A stretch of 64,000 nt of DNA from assembly GCF_030052815.1 (NCBI RefSeq), contig NC_079495.1:31715967-31779966 (forward strand). Direction: 5' to 3'. Position numbers and translations under genes: made by a program. Each line of letters starts with the position of its first letter. Within the stretch, counting starts at the first letter, position 1. Below are positions 22,781 to 35,507 of the stretch, piece by piece. The notes beneath the pieces are model-generated. The model saw only the letters and a program-made list of their open reading frames with translations. It had not been told where the DNA came from and did no database searches. This DNA is from Hevea brasiliensis (Eukaryota > Streptophyta > Magnoliopsida > Malpighiales > Euphorbiaceae).

Positions 22781-24874
22781 TGTTAGTAGTATGCCCTAGA
22801 GCATATCATTTAGTATGTATCTTGTACATATTTTTATTAATAAAGGCATTTCCACTTTTCCGTTTACATAATATATTTATGTGTAATAGAAAAGGTCCAT
22901 TGATATTTTGTTAGAAATATTATTCTTAAGTTGTTAAGAATATGAGTGACAATATTTCTAGCACGAAGTATCATAAATAGGTTCACAATCGAGGATACTT
23001 CATAATAAGGACATGACTTATCCAGAAAGATTGTATTCATGTTTGTTCCCAAGTTATTTATATGAGATATAAATAAGATGGAATGGTGAGTCTCATGCCA
23101 TATAACAAACTTGATAGGCACTTATAAATGATAAGTAGACCGAACCAGTGACACTTATGACAAGCACATGGAGTTTACTCTTGTCAATGTTTTGTCATAA
23201 ATCATATCAGTGCATATAATCTTTAGACACGAGATAGCCAGATTATCTTGTATAAAGGTAGTTTGAGTTTGATACTGCTTTCATACTTGTACTATGTATG
23301 GGTATATGGGCATGTGTTGGCTCCTGCTAGTTATATATGGAGTTAGGTGTTGATCAAGAAGGAATCTGTTCCTCTAAGTAAATAGAGATAAAATCCTATG
23401 TTCATTTAATTATTCTTGATGTTTCAAGTTCTGGCAGACAGATAGATTTATTGAGAAAGAGTTTACGATGAGAAAAATCTTTTAATCAAGATCTGGAATT
23501 AAAAGATAACATAATATTCCTAGCACCTGGAGTTTGACATAACCCCTGACTCCAGCTTGCGTTGGGATTTTGTAACAGAGAGATTCTAGTGCATGGTAAC
23601 ATATGATTATAGGTTCATTTAAGGTAAACCTTATTACTAATTGGGTGGCCATGGCATGCTATGCTAGGTGTTAACCATGGTCTATGAGGTTCATAAAATG
23701 ATTTAGAGAAATCATTTATGGTAAGAAAGAGTTCTGATGATATTAAGAGTTGATATCATTTCTCATTGCCAATTAGTGATGAGCCTAGTAAGTCACACAC
23801 ATACACAAGTTATCACCTAATTAAATATGATTTAATTAATTAATTAAAGAGTTTAATTAATTAATTAAATAGATTTGGTTTGCAATTAAATTGCAAAGTC
23901 CCTAGCATGACTTGAAACCAAATCTAGATTATTGGATGTGTAGTATAAAGTAAATTTATATTTAAAGTGTTTAAATATGAATTTAATTGATGAGAAATTA
24001 ATTAATAGAGATTAATTAATTAATTTATATTTGATATAAATTAATTAGAAGAAGAAAATAATTATTTTGGGTTAAGAACTCAAAATTAAGACACAAGGGC
24101 ATTTTTGTCATTTCACAGTGTGACACGTGGCACCATGAGATGGTGACACATGGCATAACACATAAGCTTGCCAAATGTTTTTTAATCATGTAAGATGATT
24201 AAAATCAAGATTAAATATAGGTTTGACACTTGGCACAATGTGATTGGGTCACTTAAACCTAGAGCTAATCAAAAGGTGACATGTGGCTAGGGTTTAATGT
24301 GTTAACCTAGCTATTTAAGTGTGGTTATGAAAAGAAAACATAACCAGCAGCCTCTCCTCTCAATTGTCACGCCACTTTGAGCCTCTCCAGCTATTTCTCT
24401 TCATCTCTCATCAATTCAAAGAGATTAGCCATCAATCTCTTGAATTAAGAACTAGAAATTGTTTCTAGTGTCCTGCTTACATCTCTAATCTCTTAAAAGC
24501 AGAACTTGAATTTCTAATTAATAGAAAAGGCTTTAGAAGCTGTTCAAGGGCTGCCATAGGTGTTCTTGGTGTGGACAAGCTAGAGGGACAACATCCGTGT
24601 CACGAAGACGAATCTCAAAGGCGTGACACGCGGCACATCAAGAGGTTAGTGTAATCGTTCTTGATTTAATCTAGGGTTCTAAAATTAATCTGATTAATTT
24701 TAAAATCTTAAATGGCAAATACAGATCCAAAAACATATTAAAAGAGTTTTAATATGTTGTTTATCATTGAAATCAAATAGATAAAAATAAATCTTGCATG
24801 GTGCATGTGACCCTAGGTGAAAATTTTTGAATTCAATGGTATAATCTTGTGTTTTTCACGCTTCCGTTCCTTCA
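22781..24874 (+). repeat. C1 3' LTR
   Basis: TGTTAG...CCTTCA, 2094 bp, followed by GTCCC. The G-box copy is at 24121-24131. Around 24595-24640 it differs from the 5' LTR by losses at CTGCAG and CCTG motifs. Confidence 0.95.
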
Positions 24875-24879
24875 GTCCC
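24875..24879. other. Target site duplication of copia C1, right copy
   Basis: GTCCC, matching 15330-15334; element B integrase resumes here. Confidence 0.95.
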
Positions 24880-25268
24880 ATCACAAAATCCATCGTTATT
24901 CTTTCCCATTTCCATTCGGGCACTGGTAGTGGATGTAACAACCCAGTGGGTACTTGATGCTCTGCCTTTACTTGTTGACAAGTTAGTCATTTGGATACAA
25001 ACTTTGCGACATCTCATTTCATACCCATCCACCAGTAATGCTCCTTTAGCCCCCTATACATTTTTGTGCCACCAGGGTGCATGGCAAAAGGAGACTCATG
25101 TGCTTCCTTCAAAATGATATTCCTCAATTCAACATCATTGGGAACACATATTCTGCCCTGGTGTAGCAGTAGACTGTCATCTCTGATTGAGAATTCTGGT
25201 TTCTTGCCCTGCCTGACTTCTTCCATCAACTTCTGATACTTCTGATCATTCTTCTCAGCCATTCTAAT
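24880..25268 (-). pseudogene. Element B integrase N-terminal part
   Basis: Contains the linker after RNase H and the integrase zinc region ([17 protein letters not shown] ... WWMGMK), then the start of the catalytic core up to the C1 insertion. The open part is 25014-25262. A TGA stop at 25014-25016 replaces the Arg seen in A. A further stop just downstream replaces the first Cys of the CLTC zinc motif. A TAG at 25269-25271 separates it from RNase H. Confidence 0.88.
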
Positions 25269-27266
25269 CTAATCAATCAACACTGGCTGTACATGCCATG
25301 CAACTGCTGTCTGCCCATCATCATTAATCTCTAAGCTGGCATGCAATGATCTCAATTCATGTACCAAAGACAAAGGAGTAACCCGTAGACTTGCCATAGT
25401 CTTGCGACTTAAGGCGTCAGCCACAACATTAGCCTTCCCTGGCTGATAGTCTATCAGACAATCATAGTCTTTTATCAATTCTAACCATCTCCTCTGTCTC
25501 AAATTCAGCTCTTTCTGGGTGCCCAAATACTTCAAACTCTTATGATCTGTATAGATGTAACACTTTTCCCCATATAAATAGTGTCTCCAGATCTTAAGAG
25601 CAAACACGATAGCTGCGAGCTCCAAATCATGTATCGGATAATTCCTCTCATGCGGTTTTAGCTGGCGTGATGCATAGGCAATGACATTTCGATCTTGCAT
25701 CAACACACAACCTAACCCATTGTGAGAAGCATCGCTGTAAACTGTATATTCTTTACCTGGAGTAGGTAAAGTCAGGACTGGAGCTTCTGTCAAACATCTC
25801 TTCAATTCATCAAAACTCTGTTGGCATTTATCTGTCCACTGAAATTTTACATCTTTTCTAAGCAGCTTGGTCAATGGAGATGCCAACATGGAGAATCCCT
25901 TCATAAATCTATGGTAGTATCCAGTTAAACCCAGAAAACTGCGAATCTCTGTGACATTTCTGGGTGGCCTCCAATTAAGGACAGCTTCAATCTTACTTGG
26001 ATCTACCTTAATGCCCTCTTCTGATACTACATGCCCCAAAAAGGATATCTCCTTCAGCCAAAATTCACACTTCGACAATTTAGCATATAGCTGTTTCTCT
26101 CTCAAAGTCTGTAGTACAATCCGCAGATGTCTATCATGCTCTTCTGCATTCCTCGAATAGACCAATATATCATCTATAAATACCACAACAAACTGGTCGA
26201 GGTATGGATTGAAGATAGTGTTCATCAGATCCATAAAAGCAGTCGGAGCATTAGTTAACCCGAATGGCATGACTAGGAATTCATAATGGCCATATCGGGT
26301 TCTGAAGGCAGTTTTAGGAATACTCTGCTCTTGTACTTTCAGCTGATAATAACCTGATCTCAGGTCAATTTTGGAGAACACAGCTGCACCCCTCAACTGA
26401 TCAAACAAGTCATCAATACGGGGCAATGGATATCTGTTCTTTATTGTCACCTTATTCAACTGCCGATAGTCAATGCATAACCGGAGAGTGCCATCTTTCT
26501 TCTTTACAAACAACACTGGCACTCCCCAAGGTGACACACTAGGGTGGATAAAGCCCTTGTCAAGCAACTCTTGCAATTGTACTTTCAACTCTTTTAATTC
26601 TGCAAGTGCCATTCTATATGGTGTTATGGAGATTGGGTCCACACCAGGCATAACATCAATTTCAAACTGCACCTCTCTTTCTGGAGGTAATCCTGGTAAT
26701 TCATCAGGAAATACATCCGGAAAATCACATACAGTAGGGATGTCCCTTAGTGCTGGACTCCCCACTTGGGTGTCTATCACATGTGCCAAGTATGCTTCAC
26801 ACCCCTTTCTGATCATCCTTCTTGCTAATGCAGCTGAAATGATGTTTGATGGCAGTAAATGCCTCTCCCCATGTATTACCACATCATCGTATAAAGGGAG
26901 ACCAAAAGTGACTGTCTTCAGTCTACAGTCAATCATCGCATGATGCCTGACTAACCAATCCATGCCCAAGATGATATCATACTCTCTGAAGGGCATTTCA
27001 ATCAAGTCTGACAGGAAAACATGTCCTTGGATCACCAAAGGACAGTCTCTATAAATTCTATTGACTCGGACCTCTTGTCCTAACAGACTAGTTACTAGCA
27101 CTTCAAAATCCATTTGCACACATGGAACAGCAAGTGAACAAACTATGCTAGCACTAACATATGAATGGGTTGAACCCGGATCAAACAACACAAATACTTC
27201 TTGATCAGAGATAGAGAATGTACCAGCTACCACATCAGAAGTCTCAGCCTCTTCTCGCTGTCTCAT
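25269..27266 (-). pseudogene. Element B protease, RT and RNase H (665 codons open)
   Basis: The longest closed frame in the window. In order: protease motif FDPGSTHS (about residues 30-40), [12 protein letters not shown] with [20 protein letters not shown], the catalytic [10 protein letters not shown] (about residues 360-372), then RNase H with [18 protein letters not shown] and [10 protein letters not shown], ending in the linker at [10 protein letters not shown]. The stop at 25269-25271 (TAG for the CAG seen in A) truncates it before integrase. Catalytic residues of protease, RT and RNase H look present. The start is an internal Met; in the intact family this would continue from gag in the same frame. 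Confidence 0.92.
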
Positions 27267-28514
27267 TGTGTAGATTCTGGTTGAAGCACTTCCTTGTCCC
27301 GACTGACCAACTGTGCCCTGACTGCCTGAAGCAGTGCCTCTACCTCTGCCTCTTCCTCTACCAAATGACTGTGAACCTCTGGAAGCAAGACTCTGAATAG
27401 ATCCCTCGGCAGTAATAGGAACTAGACTATATCTCGGACCACTAGTACAGTCTTTAGCTATATGGCCCTTGCCTCCGCAGTTAAAGCAGGCTCCAGGGGC
27501 CTAGTAGCACTCCCCCCCCCCCCCCATGAATCTTGCCACAAGTCTCACAGGGGTGGGCAGAATATGAACCCCTGCTTGACTGCTGATCAGACCTAGGGGA
27601 TCTCTGTCCGGAGAATCGGCCCCTACTGAATCTTCCACCTCGACCCCTGCTGGGTCCACTAAACTTCTTTCTCTTTCCAGAGGTAGCACCAGAACTCTGT
27701 TCAACTGATTTTTCCCCTTTGTATTTTTCTGATTTCTCAGCTTTTTCTGATTCTTCTTTCCTTGGGGTTTCTTCTGATTCAATTCTCTCCAGTTCAAGTG
27801 CTTGTGACATAAGCTCTGAGAAGTTGCTGTGTCGAAATCCCACAACTTGCATCCTTATGCTGGGCTTCAAACCCGTCTCAAATCTCTTGCATCTTGCCTT
27901 GCTGGTAGTAAGGAGACTCTCCGCATAGTGACTCAGGCGGGAGAACTCCCTCTCATACTCTGCCACTGATCGATTTCCTTGTTTTAAGCTCAAAAATTCT
28001 TGTAGTTTCTGATCAGCATATGCATCTGGGATGTATTTCTGTCTAAACTCTCTGATGAAGTCCTCCCAGGTCAGCACTGGTGGTTCAACCAAGCTGTGGG
28101 GGATGGTCTTCCACCAATCATACGCATCCCCTTGCAGTATAGACACGGAATACTCAAACTTCAGCTCATCTTGGCAGTGCAGTTTCTTAAACACTCTGTC
28201 CATTCTTTCAAGCCATTGCTTTGCCTCTAAAGGGTCCACTGTACCCTTAAATTCTGCAGCCCCATACTTCAGTAGTTTATCATATTGTCTGGCTGGAGGC
28301 AGTGGTTGTGCCACAGGTGGTTAGGGTGGAGCTTGAACAGGCATACCCTGACCATTTCTTTGAAACATCACGACCATTTCTTTGTCTGCGGTGTCTGAGG
28401 CTGCGGCATTTGTGGGGCTGGTGTTGCTGACCCACTAACATTCGGTAAAGTTGGGGCTTCCCCTTGTGCCTCAGCTTCAACAGACTGCTCAACTGAGCGA
28501 TCCCCTTCTTCCAT
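27267..28514 (-). pseudogene. Element B gag
   Basis: The start at 28514 (MEEGD) is inferred from A. The core frame 27481-28314 shows the gag domain (EQWLERM-like KQWLERMDRVF, W..F..EF..KY) and a basic linker. Defects: a TAA stop near 28321 (Gln codon in A), small duplications near 28330-28400, and a run of 14 C (27511-27524; G on the coding strand) that shifts the frame immediately before the CCHC knuckle. Beyond the run, the knuckle-like CFNC and the Arg/Gly tail continue in another frame into protease. Confidence 0.87.
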
Positions 28515-28682
28515 TTCAATCTAAAGTTAGGGTATCTCCTGAACAAATAATAGATGGAGATTTCTCCCCGTTAGTTCATATTCATGATGTAATGCACTGT
28601 ATGTAACAATTATGGACATTGAGCAGTTGTACTTAACAAGGAAAAACACAAATTCACAAGTTAAAACATACTTCAAAAATTT

Positions 28683-28694
28683 GCTCTGATACCA
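28683..28694 (-). other. Element B primer binding site
   Basis: Minus-strand TGGTATCAGAGC, eight bases inside the LTR edge at 28703; same layout as element A. Confidence 0.94.
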
Positions 28695-28702
28695 CTAAAA
28701 CA

Positions 28703-31700
28703 TGTCACACCTTACCCCTCTGTAAGGTATAACATGATCCCGTAGAATACTTAATGAACTACCGAACTTCACCTACCGATAACTCATTAAGCAACCTACA
28801 AGGGATTTTAAAACAATTTCTTACTTTTGGTAAGTGGTGAGCATTTCTAATAAGTATTTAAAACATGTACTTAAGTGAAAAGCTAGTTAGAAATTTTGGC
28901 CCATTTTATTTTTCCGCAAATTTTATAAAAATTTTGATAGAGTTTCCTCTGTATTTTGAGAAAACCGTTCTTCAAATACCTGTAAAAAGCACTTCTAAAA
29001 ATTTTTCTCAACCACAACTTCAATTTCACAATCAAACTCTATCAATTTTAACAATTCCACAATCATTTCATTTGAGACAAAACAATTTATATACATCCTT
29101 ACAAAATTCACATCAAAAGAAATACAAACTAAATTTTATTACAAACTTTATACAAATTTTGTACAAGCTGCTCAAGACCCATTTACATGTCCATACCTTT
29201 ATATGCAATACATACATCAAAATAAATATTTACAGGCAGCGTATAAATTATACCCGAAGACTTCAAGATGATAGCTCCTCACACCTTAGCAGCTCTGTCC
29301 GCTGCTCTTCTAGTCTCTGTATCTACGACAGCAATAGAAGCTATCGCTGAGTACTAGGACTTAGTGGTACACAACATACTAAAATAATCTTTATGCAAAA
29401 ATAAAATCACATTTATTCAAAAATTTGACTAAACATGAGCATTAAACACAAAACATGAATTATGAGATTTTTATGCAAACCAAGTTCATTTCAAAGTATC
29501 AAAACACATTTCATAAAACCCACAGTTAGATCATGCCATTCGAAACAAATAGAATCTCAATAGCCAGAGGCTAAAGAGAAATCATATCACAAGGCTAGCT
29601 AGCTCAAATATATGGATATCCATTCACATCCTCTTCATTGGCACACCTCAACACTTCTCCAGAGAAGGAATCAAAATTCGAAACTAATTACCCCCACTAG
29701 TCATGCTAGTGAGGTGTTCAAATATATGGTCATGACACTGTGGTTTCAAAACTTATCTTAATAATTTGCTAAACATTGCTATTTCAAATATACACAATAA
29801 CTTTCATAGTTTAATCAAAACATCATAAATAATGTCACAAATAAACTTTCAACAATTCCAAATCACAAGTAAAATACATATTTTGTTCACTTTATCAATG
29901 AATTTTAAAGCATGAAGATGTTGTGCACAAACCTCAAATGAGTCGCCTTTTGGCCTTAACTCGACTCCTTGGGTTTTGTCCCGGTATTCTTTTCCACTGA
30001 AACACACAATTTTATAGTGTTTCAGTACCATAATTTAACATAAATCCAAAAATAAATTTAACTTCACTTATACCTAGCTCTAACGTGCTAATTTCGACGT
30101 TCTTGTAATTTTGTGTTTCGGGTTACTATTCACTACACTATTCAAGTCAAATAGTTGACTTTCTAAGGCTTAATAGGTATGGGAACTCCAACTTCACCCA
30201 CATACCACATTTTGGTCACTAAACTTGTTGGTTTTGGTCGTTTACTCAAAGCTTAGGTCGTTTAGGCAAAATTGCAAATTTTCGGTTTTGGAGTTCTAAG
30301 TTGCACTATTCCATTGATCAATCTACTGTTGGAATTTGGCAAAAATTCCTTCATAGAAAATGTTCCTTATTGTCTTAAGTGTATTCTCATTTTTGGATCA
30401 CCCCAATTGGAGTTTTGTAGCTCAAGTTATAGTCAAAATAAGATTACTGTTCACGTGCACTGTTCATGCTGAGATTTTGGCTTCTGGCAGATTTTGATCC
30501 AACTTTGTTCAGTGATTTGATCAAGTTAAGTCCATAATTTGGTCTAACTTTCTTCATATGAAATGTTCTACTATGTCTTAGGTTTCCATCGGTTTAAGAA
30601 TCACCTAAATCCGAGTTTTCTAGAGAGAGTTATAACCCTTCAAACATTACTGCTCAATATAAATTCTGCAGAGTTGCAGGTTTGGTAACTCAACTTTGCT
30701 CAATAATTTGAAAGGGGTAATGGCATAATTTGGGGTGGTGTTCTTCATAACAGTTTTAGATCTATACCTTATCTAATAGCTGGTAAACTTTCAGGTCAAT
30801 TTGACCTCCCTAGCTCGAGGTATGACCAAATGAACAGTTACTGTTCATTTGATCAGTTTGGTGCAATGGCAGCCTGCTCTCATTTCACTTTGGTCAAATT
30901 GTTCACCCAGTTTTGGTCAGTTTTTGGGCATGGTTCCTTAATGAAAATTGTGCTCTTTTATGTCTATTTTCAAATGAACAGTTACTGTTCATTTGATCAG
31001 TTTGGTGCAATGGCAGCCTACTCTCATTTCACTTTGGTCAAATTGTTCACCCAGTTTTGGTCAGTTTTTGGGCATGGTTCCTTAATGAAAATTGTGCTCT
31101 TTTATGTCTATTTTCATCTCCAATTGGTGGCATATCAATTGGACTTGTAAAATTTGAGTTTTGGTCCTTCAAAGTGAGTTTGGTAATTCTGCCAGCAGCA
31201 TGACCGTTGGACCTACGAATTTGGTTTTCATTCTAACAATTCCTACACACCTCTTTTGGTCATTATTGACAATTTTTCATCTCACAATAGACCAAAGTCA
31301 TCATTTATGCATTTCTCCAAAAATTTGGTTCCAAACCCTAGCATTCAAAACCCTAATTCACTTAAATTGTGCAATTAACTAAATTCAAAACTTTAAACTA
31401 TAATCAATCAACTAATTAAGACTTTTAAACTCATTCTATCTCATTTAATTTATGCAATTCATACTCCCTTCAACTAGGTCAAAATTTCAGTTTAGTCCTT
31501 CTCCCATGTTTGTTTAATTTAATCAATTTCTAAGCTCACTTTCAACCATCACATATGCATTTGAATGGATAAATAAAGAGTTTAGCATACTAACCTCAAT
31601 TTAAATGCCAAGCCTTCAATTGTTCTCTTTCTTTCCTCTTTCTTTCTTGTGTTTAAGTTGAGATTGCAAGGTCTAGTGAGGTATTTAAGGGAGTTATGTA

Positions 31701-32478
31701 GGTTAAATGAAGAGAATTAAGCTTAAATATAAGCTTAAAGGAAGAAATTTTCATGGAGGGAATTTAGGGAAGATGGGGCGGCAAGATGGAAGGAAGAAGA
31801 GACTTTTCTAATTTTTTTTTTGTTTTATTTTCTTAAGTCTTATCCCTTTTTGAAGAACAAAATTCCCTAGTTAATAAAATAATTTAATTAATCTTTTTAT
31901 GACATCATTCATGATGTAATCACCTTTGACTTTTCTAACTTCTTTCTTTTTTTTTCTATTTATTTTTTTCTATTAGTTCATTAATTTAATTCTCGATTCT
32001 GAAATATTCTTTTCTCCGATTTTATTTGACAGTTAGGTCAGGAGTCAGCTCTCGAGGTCAATTGACCAAATTGCCCCTCGCCGGTTCATCCCGCTTTGCA
32101 AATAATTCCATATTTCTTCCGGCTCCCTGACCTAATTATTTGATTGGCTTAACAGTTCTTTTTCATGATTTTCTCTTTTCCACTGTGTTCATAAGGGTCC
32201 TAAGGACCGCAACGTCACTTTTTACGGTTCGAAATTTGAGTTTAAAATGACTACGCAGTCATTCCAGAGAAGGTCACCCATCACTGTGACTCTCAGCTCG
32301 TTTAACTTCTTCTGTTCTATTTTTCTTGTTTATACTTAACTAATTAAACATTACTAATTATTTGTGTTTATGGCTTCTCTAGTTGTCTTAAGTGTGGTTC
32401 TAATCCCCTTAATTGTCCAGACCGACACCGGTCACCGGAACAGTGAAATCTACCAGGCTATGCAAATGGGGTGTTACA
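28703..32478 (-). repeat. Element B 5' LTR (3776 bp)
   Basis: TGTCACACC...GGTGTTACA, then GTTTA. It is 155 bp longer than the 3' LTR, almost entirely because of a 144-bp tandem duplication at 30830-31117. Confidence 0.95.
30830..31117. repeat. 144-bp tandem duplication in element B 5' LTR
   Basis: Two units, 30830-30973 and 30974-31117, almost identical (one shows GCCTGCTC, the other GCCTACTC). Each starts at a short inverted repeat: CAAATGAACAG and CTGTTCATTTG around TTA. The other B LTR has one unit (around 12760). Confidence 0.93.
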
Positions 32479-32483
32479 GTTTA
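32479..32483. other. Target site duplication of element B, right copy
   Basis: GTTTA, identical to 10634-10638. Confidence 0.92.
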
Positions 32484-35046
32484 GCCCCACTTTCTTCATG
32501 GAAGTTGTTCTTCTATGTCTTGTCTTTATTTTCCTTTTTGAATCATGTCATTTGGATTTGTATAACTCAAGTTATGGTCAAATAACCATAACAGGTTCAG
32601 TTGCAAATTCTGGTTCCTTTAGTTAGGCAGTTTTAGTATCATACATTGTCAAATTATTTGGACAGGTTGTAGCAACATTTAGGCCTAGTGTTCTCCATAG
32701 GATTTGTTGCCCTATGTCTTATGGTCACTCAAAATTTCTAGTTGCAATTTTTGAAGTCATGTATACTTAATTATAATCACACTATTGGCCTAGACTCAAA
32801 TGTCCTATACTAACATGAGTCCCATTTTGGTCAGTAAATTTGACATAAAATTTAAGCTTCTTATATTCATAATTTGAGGTACATGTCTGGAAAAAAGTTA
32901 AAGCCTTATTTCTTAGGTTTCTAGAACTATATAGCACATTTCAATTGAAGTTCTCTAGTGGAAGATATGCTTAAAAGACTATTCTGGATTCAATGGTCAC
33001 TTACGCACATTTCCAGAATTTATGCACTAACTTAGCCTAGCCAATTGGCCTATTTCTCTTGATTTTTGGGTTTTGGTCAAAATACTAATCTTGTAGGTCT
33101 ATGTCTTATGGAAATTTTGGCACTAGTTTCAGGGCATTTGGAGTTCTATGGACCAAGTTATGGCCTCTTTTCCAAAACTGGTGAAGTTGCTTAGACAAAG
33201 GCAATTCTGGGTTGTTTTGGTTTTAGACAGTTTTGGTGTCCCAACTTGTGCAAGCAATTTGAGTTGGTTAATAGCATTTATGAGCTTTGTGTTCTTCACA
33301 AAAGTTGTAGCCCAATATCTAAGCTTTCCAATGGTATAAATTTCAGGTCATTTGGACCTGTCTAGAGTGAGATATGGCCAAATGAATGAACACTGTTCAT
33401 TTGATCAAAATTCAAGGTTCACAATTTGGTAATCTAAATTAGGTTAGATTTTAGGTCACTTTTTAGGTAGAATTTTGGCATGGTTTCTGCATGAAAAATC
33501 GACCATTTTAGGTCTAGTTTTACCTACAATTAGCCTCATACCAATTGGGGCCACATATATTCACTTATGGCTCAAAACGTACACTGCCCTTAATAAATAC
33601 TCAACCTACACAAAAATTTCACTTCTAATTATCATTTCTCCATCTGCCAAACTCCAATCTGCATTCATGGCACTTCTAATCAATTCAATTCAACACAATC
33701 AAATTCCAACAACATCAATCAAGTCTCCAATACTTAATTCATAGCCCTAATTCAAAAGGTCAAAGTCAATAATATTCACATTCAATCACATTTCTAGCAC
33801 AAGTATTTCCATCAATCAATGCATAGCCTACATTTACTTATTCATCAACATTATAATTCACCATTTAAATTCATAAAATTATCAATCTCCCACGCAGCCA
33901 AATTGAGACAATTACATAAAGACTTTAATACTTATCTAAAAACCCTAATTCAATTGTCATCCTCAACATTCACATGCACTTAAGTTCTAATACATATAAT
34001 TACCTTAATCAATGTCACAAATCACCTTTTTCATGTATGAATCAATCAATCTCCTATACCTTTCATGGCTGCTGAATTCATGGCTCCCCAAATACTCATC
34101 AATTTCCTAAATTTTCTTAGTATATCAACTCATCCCAAGCTCAAAATAAGAATTAATGAAGAAAAGTAGGAAGATTAAGCACTAACCTTTTCTTGAGCTT
34201 GTTAAAACCTTGCAATTTCTCCTTCCTTTTTCTGCTTATAGTCTTCCCATGGTGTGAGGACAATTTCTTGTGAAGGGACTTTTGATTTCATGTGGAAAAT
34301 GGTGGGATTTTAGAGCTTTGCATGTGAACTTCCATGGAGGAAATTATGGAAGATGAAATTCGGCCGTTGTTGAGAATTGGAGAAGATGAAGTGAGTTAGT
34401 GGATTAAGATGTGTCATCTTATGGCTTTTATAGCTCCACTAACAATAATAAATCAATTATAATATTTAAGGTTTTAATATTTCCATTAATTCATCTTATA
34501 TTCCTTTAATTACATTACATGTAAATTTCATATTTTCATGAAATTTTCAAAATTTAATACTACTCATTTTTAATGGACATTTAGGTCAAAAATCAACTCT
34601 AGGTGCCAAATGACCAAAATGCCCCTCTTCGGGTTATAGTCCCCTTTTTTGGTAATACCGATTAAATCCCTGATTCGTCGGTTCCTTTAATTTTCGTTTT
34701 CGTCTGTACTGATTCACTAAATTTTCTTTAACATTTTTAATGTCATCTGTATCTCAGTAAACTTTTAATTAGGTCCTTAAAATTATTTCTCAGGGTTCCT
34801 TGCGATCTGGGGTCATCAATTGTCTACGCAATGACTTCCTAGTACGGTCACCCATCGTTACGGTTCCAGCTCATTTAACCTAATTGCATTTCATGTCTTT
34901 TATTTTTTCTTAATTTTTCTTGTATTTTCTTATCATTTATTTCATCATTTTATATCTCCTCACTATCATTTAAGTGTAGTTCCAGAAATTCTAGTTAGTC
35001 GTCAGAACAGTAGAACGTACAGACTACCTATGGTGAGGGTGTTACA
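32484..35046 (-). repeat. LTR remnant C', right piece
   Basis: Continues C' after element B. It shares scattered blocks with the solo LTR and D (TTCTTCATGRAAGTTGTTC, AGTTATGG, GTTCATTTGATC) and ends GGGTGTTACA at 35046. It is older and more diverged than the solo LTR. No gene is seen across this 2.6 kb; short open frames inside are not conserved. Confidence 0.75.
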
Positions 35047-35507
35047 TCAACACAAGGTTAGTTTCAATGCACCTATCTAACATAAGTGTAAGATTATGTA
35101 AGCATACATCAAAAGAATCTCCATTAATAGTAAAATCATCCATAAATACCTCAATGATGTGTTCTACATAATTTGAGAAAATGTAGCTGGAGTATTACAA
35201 AGTCTAAAAGGCATGTGTTGGTTTGCAAATGTGCTAAAGGGGCATGTGAATATAGTCTTCTCTTGACCTTCAGAAGCTATCACAATCTAATTATAACCTG
35301 AATAACCATTAAGAAAACAATAATGAGAACAACCAGCTATTCTTTCAAGCATTTGATCCATGAATGATAATGGAAAGAGATCTTTTATTATTAAAGAATT
35401 CAAATTCCTATAAGCAATGCACACTCTCCATCCATTTTGAATTCTTATAGGAACCAACTCATTATTTTGATTCTTCACCATAGGGATGCCTATCTCCTTA
35501 GGGACAA
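35047..35507 (-). pseudogene. RT fragment of an Athila/Tat-like gypsy element
   Basis: The minus strand encodes the start of a reverse transcriptase. Readable parts are MVKNQNNELVPIR, GWRVCIAYRNLN, MDQMLERIAG and CFLNGYSGYN, then, after a stop, the continuation EGQEKTIFTCPF. These words are typical of the non-chromovirus (Athila/Tat) branch of plant Ty3/gypsy. Only 461 bp survive between C' on the left and D on the right. Stops and frameshifts make it non-functional. It is the oldest recognisable layer in the window. Confidence 0.85.

Larger units (their letters stand above)
15335..24874 (+). mobile_element. Copia element C1 (9540 bp), inserted in element B integrase
   Basis: Two LTRs of 2094 bp each, primer site, long leader, gag, integrase, RT-RNase H and polypurine tract, flanked by GTCCC. 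Integrase precedes RT, as in Ty1/copia. The protease segment is missing and the zinc knuckle is replaced by four 23-bp repeats, so it could not have moved without helper proteins. Lineage within copia (Tork/Angela-like or other) is not decided. Several blocks carry odd CTG/CAG-to-CG differences from sister copies. Confidence 0.95.
10639..32478 (-). mobile_element. Element B: Ty3/gypsy chromovirus with both LTRs, split by copia C1
   Basis: Minus-strand order: 5' LTR 28703-32478, primer site 28683-28694, gag, protease, RT, RNase H, integrase, chromodomain, polypurine tract, 3' LTR 10639-14259. A perfect 5-bp duplication GTTTA flanks it. Removing C1 (15335-24874) and one GTCCC copy leaves about 12.3 kb. 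The GPY/F module plus chromodomain and the long LTRs fit the Tekay (Del) clade of plant chromoviruses (family knowledge). The coding region has several stops and frameshifts. It interrupts LTR C'. Confidence 0.95.

Noticed and set aside
35047..35507. Reading C', this segment and D as one small element with two LTRs
   Set aside because: No primer binding site before D and no polypurine tract after C'; the segment encodes RT of another clade.
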